Position numbers and translations under genes: made by a program
From: Ruminococcus sp.
GTDB lineage: Bacteria > Bacillota > Clostridia > Oscillospirales > Ruminococcaceae
Length of the DNA stretch: 7,566 nt
NCBI GenBank assembly: GCA_014799765.1
Contig: JAAVHK010000122.1
Span: 1-7,566, forward strand
Direction: 5' to 3'
Notes under the pieces: generated by a model
What the model saw: the letters and a program-made list of their open reading frames with translations, nothing else
Told to the model about the DNA's origin: nothing
The model's database searches: none
Part shown: one piece after another, positions 1-5,663 of the stretch
How the letters are laid out: each line of letters starts with the position of its first letter
How positions within the stretch are numbered: position 1 is the stretch's first letter

Positions 1-1427
1 CTTCTTCAGTTGCTGAAGAATCCAGCGAAGAAGAATCAAGTGAAGAGGAATCCAGCGAAGAGGAATCAGAAGAAGATTCCGAAGCAGAAGACGAATCCGA
101 AGCTGAAGACGAAGGCGAAGAAGAAGCTGAAGACGAGGACGAAGCAGAACCTGTTGTAGCAAAAGGCTCTACAGAAGTAGGTGAAGTTTCACTCGCTACA
201 GGCGGTGACACATTCACAGTTGCAGCATGGAACGCTGACGACGTACCGGCAATGCTCGAACAGTGGAAGGCTGCTACAGGCACTTCAGACGACAAGGTTA
301 ACTTCATTAACTTCGATGTCGGCGGTGGTTCTGCTTCTGAAAAATATGACGCTCTCTTCAATGACGGTGCAGACCTCGACGTTTATTTCTGTGAAGCTGA
401 CTGGGCTCTCAAGTACATAAACGACGATACAAAGACAGCTCCGCTCGAACAGCTCGGCTTTACAGATGACAACTTTGCTGACATCTACGAATATACTGAC
501 GAAATCGGTAAGGATTCCAACGGCGTTCGTAAGGGTGTTTCATGGCAGGCAGCAGCAGGTGGTTTCGCTTACAGAACAGACCTCGCTGAACAGTATCTCG
601 GTGTAACATCTCCTGAAGAAATGCAGGCTAAAATCGGCAACTGGGAAGACTTCGTAGCTACTGCTGAAGATATTGCTGAACAGTCAGGCGGTAAGACAGC
701 CCTCGCTGATACACTCGGTGGTATGTGGCAGGTATTCGCAGCAAGCCGTACAACTCCTTGGGTAGAAAACAACGCTCTTGAAATAGACTCTTCATGCCAG
801 CAGTTCGCAGACTATGCTAAGAGACTCTGGGATTGTGGTGGTGTAACTAAGAACCCACAGTGGGATGCTTCATGGTACGCTTCAGGACAGGACGACAGTG
901 CAATGGGCTTCTTCGTATCAACATGGGGCTTCGGTGACTCCATTCTTGCACAGGCTGCCGGCGGTGAAGGCGGTGCTACATACGGTAAGTGGAATGTTTG
1001 TCAGGGTCCGTCACCTTACTTCTGGGGCGGTACATGGATTGTTGTTAATCCTGCTACTGATAACGCTGAAGAAGCACAGTCATTTATCAAGACATTCACT
1101 GTTGACCCTGTAACTATCAAGGAATACGCTCTCAGCAAGCCTGAATACTGCAACAACATGGCAGTTATGGAAGACATCGTTAATTCCGGTGAAAACCCGA
1201 ACGAATACGTTACTAACCTCCTTGATGGTCAGAACTATTTCGCAGTTCTCCACGAGAACGCTAAGAAGATAAACCTCAACGGTCTTATCACTCCTTACGA
1301 CTCAACAATAAAGGCAGACTTCATTGACACAGTTCAGGCACAGTATCTTGAATCCGGTGCTTCATGGGACGACACTCAGATTGCATTCATGGAAAAAGTT
1401 GCATCTGATATCCCTGACCTTAACTAA
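1..1427 (+). CDS. Carbohydrate ABC transporter substrate-binding lipoprotein (5' partial)
   Basis: This is the extracellular sugar-binding component of a CUT1-type ABC importer, which delivers its ligand to the two permeases encoded downstream. The first complete codon is at base 3. The frame is open from the window edge to TAA at 1425-1427, giving 474 visible residues; the true start, signal peptide and lipobox cysteine lie upstream. Visible residues about 5-49 are a Ser/Glu/Asp linker. The folded domain starts near TFTVAAWN and ends in DIPDLN. It is rich in Trp, Tyr and Phe, as in family 1 sugar-binding proteins, and the late segment GGTWIVVNPATDNAEEAQSF is typical of them. It contains five cysteines. 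A Met at 252 is internal and not the start, because coding sequence continues upstream of it. Codon use is strongly biased, suggesting high expression. The family assignment rests on sequence style and the adjacent permeases; the ligand is unknown. Confidence 0.9.
   Translation, partial: SSVAEESSEEESSEEESSEEESEEDSEAEDESEAEDEGEEEAEDEDEAEPVVAKGSTEVGEVSLATGGDTFTVAAWNADDVPAMLEQWKAATGTSDDKVNFINFDVGGGSASEKYDALFNDGADLDVYFCEADWALKYINDDTKTAPLEQLGFTDDNFADIYEYTDEIGKDSNGVRKGVSWQAAAGGFAYRTDLAEQYLGVTSPEEMQAKIGNWEDFVATAEDIAEQSGGKTALADTLGGMWQVFAASRTTPWVENNALEIDSSCQQFADYAKRLWDCGGVTKNPQWDASWYASGQDDSAMGFFVSTWGFGDSILAQAAGGEGGATYGKWNVCQGPSPYFWGGTWIVVNPATDNAEEAQSFIKTFTVDPVTIKEYALSKPEYCNNMAVMEDIVNSGENPNEYVTNLLDGQNYFAVLHENAKKINLNGLITPYDSTIKADFIDTVQAQYLESGASWDDTQIAFMEKVASDIPDLN
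21..113 (+). repeat. In-frame tandem repeats encoding an acidic Ser/Glu linker
   Basis: Three 15-nt units each encode SSEEE (21-35, 36-50, 51-65). They are followed by a short SEED unit and two 18-nt units encoding SEAEDE (78-95 and 96-113). Synonymous changes between units (tcc agc versus tca agt, gaa versus gag) show that the amino-acid repeat is kept while the DNA has drifted. The acidic composition continues to base 149. By analogy with other Gram-positive lipoproteins this is probably the flexible tether between the lipidated N-terminus and the binding domain. Confidence 0.8.
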
Positions 1428-1452
1428 TATTTAGTAAAGTCCTTGTTTTATT

Positions 1453-1480
1453 GCCGGTGGGACAGGTGTGTTCCATCGGC
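1453..1480 (+). promoter_or_regulatory. Intergenic stem-loop between binding-protein and permease genes
   Basis: GCCGGTGGGA (1453-1462) can pair with TTCCATCGGC (1471-1480). This gives a 10-bp stem with two G-U pairs and an 8-nt loop. The sequence after it is only loosely T-rich and lacks a clean T run, so full termination is unlikely. Hairpins in this position between a binding-protein gene and its permeases are known in other sugar operons (for example after malE) to protect the upstream mRNA or cause partial termination, giving excess binding protein. That role here is inference. No convincing separate promoter was seen in 1428-1529. Confidence 0.5.
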
Positions 1481-1512
1481 GTTATTTGAATTTTGATTTA
1501 CTTAATATTACG

Positions 1513-1518
1513 AAAGGG
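1513..1518 (+). promoter_or_regulatory. Ribosome binding site of permease 1 (decides the start)
   Basis: AAAGGG lies 11 nt before the ATG at 1530. An in-frame GTG at 1518 overlaps this site, so it cannot use it as a Shine-Dalgarno sequence. Starting there would also add an odd MCVC tetrapeptide. ATG 1530 is therefore preferred, although the spacing is slightly long. Confidence 0.6.
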
Positions 1519-1529
1519 TGTGTGTATGT

Positions 1530-2636
1530 ATGGCATCAGCTGCTCAGAGCAGAATCAAATCAATCAGCTATGCTAAGTATGGCTACATATTTATTTTACC
1601 GTTTTTTATTGTTTATTGCTTTTTCCAGTTATGGCCTCTGATTTATACATTTATCCTTGCATTCAAGGGAAATCAGAGTGCAGGCGACAACTTTGTAGGA
1701 TTCCAGAATTTCAGCGACTTACTTTTCAGTCATCCGTATAACAAATCAGACCTCTTAAGCTCCAATCCTGAAACAAAGGCTGCTGCAAGAGAACTCATGT
1801 CTATAGACGTTCAGCATCAGGATTTTATAAGATGTCTTAAAAACACAATTGTTCTGTGGTTCGGTAACTTCATTCCGCAGATTGCACTTTCACTTTCACT
1901 CGCTGTATGGTTCACAGACGCTAAACTTAAGATTCCGGGAACAGGTTTCTTCAAGGTTATCATGTATATGCCTAACATCATCACAGCTGCTTCAATAGCT
2001 GTACTTTTCCTTCAGCTCTGTGCTGATACAAACTATTCAGCAGCTACAATTCTCGGTAGGTCAATGGGTATCCTTAAAGACGGCGAATTCTTCAACATGA
2101 CTAAGAATATTCCTGACGTTGTATGGCCTCCTCGTATAATCGTTATGTTCATTCAGACATGGATGTGGTTTGGTAACACAATGATTATGCTTATGTCCGG
2201 TATCATGGGCATTAACCCGTCACTGTTCGAAGCTGCAAGTATCGACGGTGCTTCAAGCGGTCAGACATTCGTTAAGATTACTGTTCCGCTTCTCAGTCCA
2301 ATCCTCGTTTACACAGTCATCACTTCTATGATTGGTGGTCTCCAGATGTTCGATATGCCTTACCTCTTCACAACATCTAAAGAAGGTCAGCGTATTGACA
2401 ATATCGAAACTATAGCTGTTTATATCTATGACAAGTTCCACAGTGGTGCTATTGAGCCGTCATATGGTTACTCCGGTGCGGCATCTGTTGTACTCTTCAT
2501 AATTACAGCTGTACTCGGTGCTATTATCTTCCGTCTCAACCGTGACGAAGAAGAACACAGAAAGAAGTTACAGCGTAAGGCACTTATCAAACAGCAGAAA
2601 TCAAAAAATAAGCAGTTTGGAGGTCTCAGCGTATGA
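1530..2636 (+). CDS. Sugar ABC transporter permease, MalF/UgpA type
   Basis: This is one of the two membrane-spanning subunits that form the translocation path of the CUT1 importer. From ATG 1530 it has 368 residues, longer than the roughly 290-320 usual for this subfamily. The first membrane segment is about residues 17-45. A long extracellular loop (about 46-105) follows, containing the family-typical FVGFQNFSDLL, and then several further hydrophobic segments. The EAA motif that contacts the ATPase coupling site begins at E234 (EAASIDGAS, then ITVPLLSP). The C-terminus is a charged, Lys-rich cytoplasmic tail. The gene sits 102 nt after the binding-protein gene and overlaps the next permease by 4 nt (ATGA), which suggests coupled translation. 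The class is clear from the EAA motif and the neighbours; the substrate cannot be stated. Confidence 0.93.
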   Translation: MASAAQSRIKSISYAKYGYIFILPFFIVYCFFQLWPLIYTFILAFKGNQSAGDNFVGFQNFSDLLFSHPYNKSDLLSSNPETKAAARELMSIDVQHQDFIRCLKNTIVLWFGNFIPQIALSLSLAVWFTDAKLKIPGTGFFKVIMYMPNIITAASIAVLFLQLCADTNYSAATILGRSMGILKDGEFFNMTKNIPDVVWPPRIIVMFIQTWMWFGNTMIMLMSGIMGINPSLFEAASIDGASSGQTFVKITVPLLSPILVYTVITSMIGGLQMFDMPYLFTTSKEGQRIDNIETIAVYIYDKFHSGAIEPSYGYSGAASVVLFIITAVLGAIIFRLNRDEEEHRKKLQRKALIKQQKSKNKQFGGLSV

Positions 2637-3547
2637 GCAAGATGAAAGCAACTTATGGAGACAACGAAGCTAACTACACAAGGAGTCTGAAAATAAAATC
2701 AGGTATTCTCTTTGTATGGTGTATAATCCTTACAATTATATGTCTTCTTCCGATTTACATTCTCGTTCTTAATGCTACAAGGTCTCATAATGAAATTATC
2801 AGTATGACGGGTCTGGGTACTCTGTTTGTACCGAGCAGTCATTTTTCTGAAAACGTAAAAAACCTCAGTGTTAAGACTTCCGAAGATTTCAGTCTCATGA
2901 TTGGTTACAAGAACAGCTTGACTATTACAGTATGTTCTACATTCCTTACTGTTTTCTTCTCAGCTATGACAGCTTATGGTATCCGTGTTTATGACTTCAA
3001 ACTCAAGGACGCAGCTTATACAGCTATTCTCCTTGTAATGATGGTTCCTGTACAGGTAACATCTGCCGGTTTCGTAAAGTTTATGATTAACCTGCACCTT
3101 ACAAACTCATTCATACCGCTTATCCTTCCGGCTGTTGCAGCACCATCAGTAGTATACTTCATGGTATCCTACCTCAAATCATCGTTCTCACAGTCAATCG
3201 TTGAAGCAGCACGTATCGACGGTTGTAGCGAGTTCAGAATCTTCCTCCAGATTGCTATTCCTATGATGAAACCGGCTATTGCCGTACAGGCAATTTTCGC
3301 ATTCATTGCAAGCTGGAACAACTTCTATACACCTAACATGATTCTCATTGACCCGAATAAGGGTGGTACAACAAACCTCCGTACACTTCCTATGATGCTC
3401 GGTATTCTCCAGTCTTCACAGAAGACAGCAGACTACGGTATGATTTACACCTGTATCGCACTCGGTATTATCCCGATTATCATTGCATACATCTGTCTTT
3501 CTAAGTTCATCATTGCCGGTGTTGCACTCGGTGGTGTTAAGGAATAA
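2633..3547 (+). CDS. Sugar ABC transporter permease, MalG/UgpE type
   Basis: This is the second membrane subunit of the importer, partner of the preceding MalF-type protein. It has 304 residues, close to the usual size. A first membrane segment lies near residues 23-46 (including IICLLPIYILVLNATRS), and a short extracellular stretch and further membrane helices follow. The EAA motif starts at E191 (EAARIDGCSEF, then IAIPMMKPAIA), the signature of the ATPase-contacting loop. The protein ends in GVALGGVKE, typical of this subfamily, whose C-termini commonly read G(V/A)..GaVKG. GGAGG at 2619-2623, 9 nt before ATG 2633, is a good ribosome binding site inside the end of the previous gene. It is the last gene of the operon, because a terminator follows within 20 nt and no ATPase gene is present. 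Confidence 0.94.
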   Translation: MSKMKATYGDNEANYTRSLKIKSGILFVWCIILTIICLLPIYILVLNATRSHNEIISMTGLGTLFVPSSHFSENVKNLSVKTSEDFSLMIGYKNSLTITVCSTFLTVFFSAMTAYGIRVYDFKLKDAAYTAILLVMMVPVQVTSAGFVKFMINLHLTNSFIPLILPAVAAPSVVYFMVSYLKSSFSQSIVEAARIDGCSEFRIFLQIAIPMMKPAIAVQAIFAFIASWNNFYTPNMILIDPNKGGTTNLRTLPMMLGILQSSQKTADYGMIYTCIALGIIPIIIAYICLSKFIIAGVALGGVKE

Positions 3548-3562
3548 TTTCCAAAAAAAATT

Positions 3563-3591
3563 ACAGCACACTTCGGTGTGCTGTTTTTTTT
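3563..3591 (+). terminator. Rho-independent terminator of the sugar ABC operon
   Basis: ACAGCACAC (3563-3571), a TTCG tetraloop (3572-3575) and GTGTGCTGT (3576-3584) form a perfect 9-bp stem with a very stable loop. A run of eight T (3584-3591) follows, and eight A precede the stem (3553-3560), so the structure may also work in the opposite direction. It lies just after the permease 2 stop codon and separates the importer from the sporulation operon. Confidence 0.95.
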
Positions 3592-3599
3592 ATGTCCGT

Positions 3600-3628
3600 G
3601 AATAATATGCGGAATTACTGAATATTAT
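3600..3628 (+). promoter_or_regulatory. Candidate sigma-E-like promoter for the spoIIIA operon
   Basis: In B. subtilis the spoIIIA operon is transcribed by mother-cell sigma-E, whose elements are approximately KMATATT and CATACAHT about 14 nt apart. GAATAAT (3600-3606) matches the -35 at 6 of 7 positions. AATATTAT (3621-3628) matches the -10 only partly (about 5 of 8), at 14-nt spacing. The predicted start near 3635 would leave a leader of only about 15 nt, which is short. The region is AT-rich, so chance matches are likely. An upstream promoter must exist because a strong terminator precedes the operon. Confidence 0.3.
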
Positions 3629-3634
3629 TTAGTG

Positions 3635-3641
3635 AAAGGAG
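3635..3641 (+). promoter_or_regulatory. Ribosome binding site of spoIIIAA (decides the start)
   Basis: AAAGGAG ends 8 nt before ATG 3650, the ideal spacing. The longer in-frame reading from GTG 3632 would translate through this site and add six residues with no ribosome binding site of their own, so ATG 3650 is chosen. Confidence 0.85.
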
Positions 3642-3649
3642 TGTTTACA

Positions 3650-4564
3650 ATGACGGAAAGTACAAGCTATGAAATTATATCTTCCTACATGATACCGGAA
3701 ATAAGAACGGCTATGACAGCAGTTTCAGAAATCGGAAAGACTGCTACAGAAATACGTCTCCGGAGTGGACGTGCTGTTTCGTATATTTTTCCGGACAGAA
3801 TAAAATATCTCACACGGAACGGAAAACTCACAGGCGATTACAACAATCCGGAAAATATCGCCATAACCGCCGACGGAATCAGACAGACTGTTGACAGACT
3901 ATGTCATTATTCGGTGCATAGCTGTACACGGGAACTGCGTGAGGGTTATTTTGTACTTAAAGGCGGAATACGTGTCGGGGTTGCCGGAACTTATTCCGAA
4001 ACTGCCGGAAAAACAATCAGCAGTTTCAACGCCCTTAACTTTCGTGTGGCGAGGTGCGTGACCGGTTGTGCGGAAAAAATAAATGAAAGGATTTCCGGAA
4101 AAAGCGTCTTGATATGTGGCGGAGTTAATACCGGAAAAACTACTGTTTTAAGGGATTTATGCCGGATATACGGAAACAGGATAAAAATTTCACTTATCGA
4201 CGAAAGAAACGAAATAGCTTCTGTTTCCGGCGGATTACCGGAAAATGATGTCGGCGTACTGACAGATGTGCTTGTCGGGTGCGGACGTGCTGACGGAATA
4301 ATTTCAGCGGTACGGACGTTATCGCCGGATATGATTTTCTGTGATGAGATTTCCACACCGGAAGACGTATCGGCGATTTCAGGGGCTTACGGTTGCGGAG
4401 TAGGTTTCACGGCGACCGTACACGCCGAAAATTATGAAAATCTTCTGAAACGTCAGGCAATAAGACCGTTACTTGAAAGCGGTATTTTTGAATATGCGGT
4501 ATTCCTTGAAAAAATGGGCAGAATCCGTGAAATCAGGAGGCTTGTACAATGTTTTTCAGGATAA
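3650..4564 (+). CDS. spoIIIAA: Stage III sporulation protein AA, secretion-type ATPase
   Basis: This is the cytoplasmic P-loop ATPase of the SpoIIIA-SpoIIQ channel, thought to drive the mother-cell side of the complex in the way VirB11/GspE ATPases drive secretion. From ATG 3650 it has 304 residues; B. subtilis SpoIIIAA has about 307. The N-terminal part contains the family-like stretches TEIRLRSGRAVSYIF, REGYFVLKGGIRVGVAGTY and NFRVAR. Walker A is GGVNTGKTT (157-165). The conserved DERNE follows at 184-188. RTLSPDMIFCDEI carries Walker B with D232 and E233. TVHAEN around H258 is the sensor-like His motif of secretion ATPases. In this position homologues usually read GPP rather than GGV at the start of Walker A. 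It is the first gene of the operon and its end overlaps spoIIIAB by 16 nt. The assignment is firm from both motifs and gene order. Confidence 0.96.
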   Translation: MTESTSYEIISSYMIPEIRTAMTAVSEIGKTATEIRLRSGRAVSYIFPDRIKYLTRNGKLTGDYNNPENIAITADGIRQTVDRLCHYSVHSCTRELREGYFVLKGGIRVGVAGTYSETAGKTISSFNALNFRVARCVTGCAEKINERISGKSVLICGGVNTGKTTVLRDLCRIYGNRIKISLIDERNEIASVSGGLPENDVGVLTDVLVGCGRADGIISAVRTLSPDMIFCDEISTPEDVSAISGAYGCGVGFTATVHAENYENLLKRQAIRPLLESGIFEYAVFLEKMGRIREIRRLVQCFSG

Positions 4565-5055
4565 TTTCAGCGGTAATGTTTACGGTTATGGGAGGTACGG
4601 CAGGTATATATTTTTCGGAAAGACTTAAATCAGACCTCAGTTTCTGCCGGAATATCCATGAAATGTTTATGAATACGGCAGTAATAATCCGGTGCAGTGC
4701 CGTCGACGTGTATTCCATAAGTATGGAACTTAAAAAAAATAAGAAATTTCAGCGGTTTGATTTTTTACAGGCGATACCCGAAAAATATAATCCGGAAGAA
4801 GATTTCCGTGAAATATGGATAAATGCCGTAAAATCGCAGAAAAATCTTCCGGAAGATGTAAAGAATCTTTTATGCGATTTCGGTCAGATTATCGGACAGA
4901 GTGATATAGAAGGTCAGCTTGCATCAATAGAGACACTCACAGAAAAAGCCGGTATTCTGGAAAAAAACTATTCTGATATATATAGTCAGAAAGGAAAATT
5001 ATACAGAAGTATCGGAATGCTTTTCGGCATAATTACTGGTATTCTCATAATATAG
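4549..5055 (+). CDS. spoIIIAB: Stage III sporulation protein AB
   Basis: This membrane protein of the SpoIIIA complex is distantly related to the GspF/type II secretion platform protein and is thought to work with the SpoIIIAA ATPase. It has 168 residues, against about 171 in B. subtilis. An N-terminal hydrophobic segment (about 1-21) and a C-terminal one (about 152-168) flank a charged cytoplasmic region. Family features in the second half are LCDFGQIIGQSDIEGQ, which contains the LGxSDxxxQ-like core, and the C-terminal KLYRSIGMLFGIITGILII. The middle (about 25-90) is divergent. AGGAGG at 4535-4540, 8 nt before the ATG and inside the end of spoIIIAA, is an excellent ribosome binding site. The 16-nt overlap with spoIIIAA suggests balanced, coupled synthesis. 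Confidence 0.93.
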   Translation: MFFRIISAVMFTVMGGTAGIYFSERLKSDLSFCRNIHEMFMNTAVIIRCSAVDVYSISMELKKNKKFQRFDFLQAIPEKYNPEEDFREIWINAVKSQKNLPEDVKNLLCDFGQIIGQSDIEGQLASIETLTEKAGILEKNYSDIYSQKGKLYRSIGMLFGIITGILII

Positions 5056-5073
5056 CATGAAAGGATATAGATT

Positions 5074-5271
5074 ATGGATATTGACCTTATTTTTAAAATA
5101 GCCGGTACTGGTATTATAGTTGCGGTACTTAATCTTGTTCTGAAACGTGCTGAACGTGAGGAGCAGGCTATGATGACCACACTTGCCGGTCTTATAGTGG
5201 TACTGGTGGTTATAGTCGACGAGATAGGAGACCTTTTTGAAAAGGTTAAAATGGTGTTCGGATTATGGTAG
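5074..5271 (+). CDS. spoIIIAC: Stage III sporulation protein AC
   Basis: This is a small integral membrane protein of the mother-cell side of the SpoIIIA channel. It has 65 residues, matching the family length of about 65-68, so it is complete. Two hydrophobic segments (about 5-23 and 35-50) are separated by a charged loop, KRAEREEQ. Family resemblance is clear at the start (IFKIAGTGIIVAVLNLVL) and at the end (DEIGDLFEKVKMVFGLW). GAAAGGA at 5059-5065 lies 8 nt before the ATG. The gene begins 18 nt after spoIIIAB and its last 7 nt overlap spoIIIAD. Confidence 0.94.
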   Translation: MDIDLIFKIAGTGIIVAVLNLVLKRAEREEQAMMTTLAGLIVVLVVIVDEIGDLFEKVKMVFGLW

Positions 5272-5663
5272 AGAATTGCTTTTCTGTGGCGGTATTCTGT
5301 ATATGTTCAGCGATAATGGCGGTACTGTTGAAACAGCATTGTCAGGAGCAGTCAATGATGGTGGCACTTGTAGCCTGTGTAGGCGTCATGGGCGGACTTA
5401 TGATTTTTGTAGAACCACTCATAGCGGAAATAAGTGATGTTTTTTCGCAGGCCGGAATATCTGAAAGCTATATATCGTTGATTTTCAAGGCTTCGGCGAT
5501 TTGTTTCATAACGCAGATAACCTGTGAAATATGTCGTGACAGCGGTGAAAATGCCATAGCATCTGTGGCGGAAATGTGGGGCAGAGGTGCGGTAACATTC
5601 ATGAGTATGCCAATTCTTAAAGCCCTGATTGAAAAAATTAATGAAATTATGGGACAAGTATGA
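5265..5663 (+). CDS. spoIIIAD: Stage III sporulation protein AD
   Basis: This multi-spanning membrane protein of the SpoIIIA complex is related to SpoIIIAC in its N-terminal half. It has 132 residues, against about 133 in B. subtilis. Hydrophobic segments lie near residues 5-22, 31-50 and 68-88. The best family signature is RDSGENAIASVAEMWGRG followed by FMSMPILKALIEKI. It overlaps spoIIIAC by 7 nt at the start and spoIIIAE by 4 nt at the end. No clear Shine-Dalgarno sequence precedes ATG 5265, so translation probably depends on ribosomes finishing spoIIIAC. The ATG is supported by the family length. Confidence 0.93.
   Translation: MVENCFSVAVFCICSAIMAVLLKQHCQEQSMMVALVACVGVMGGLMIFVEPLIAEISDVFSQAGISESYISLIFKASAICFITQITCEICRDSGENAIASVAEMWGRGAVTFMSMPILKALIEKINEIMGQV

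Noticed and set aside
252..254. ATG as the start of the binding-protein gene
   Set aside because: The same frame is open to the window edge and encodes the acidic linker and the start of the folded domain (TFTVAAWN) upstream of this Met, so it is internal.
181..420. Short plus-strand open frame overlapping the binding-protein gene in another frame (similar ones at 865-1113 and 5237-5437)
   Set aside because: The binding-protein and SpoIIIAD frames at these places are clearly coding; the alternatives have no ribosome site and no recognisable protein features.
1486..1508. Possible sigma-A promoter TTGAAT / TAATAT before permease 1
   Set aside because: The spacing between the two elements is only 11 nt, too short for a working promoter, and the region is simply AT-rich.
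1518..1520. GTG as start of permease 1
   Set aside because: It overlaps the only ribosome binding site and would add MCVC; the ATG at 1530 is better placed.
3632..3634. GTG as start of spoIIIAA
   Set aside because: It overlaps the strong AAAGGAG site that is ideally spaced for ATG 3650.
3991..4356. 121-codon open frame on the minus strand inside spoIIIAA
   Set aside because: It is antisense to the Walker A/B region of a confidently identified gene and has no independent support.
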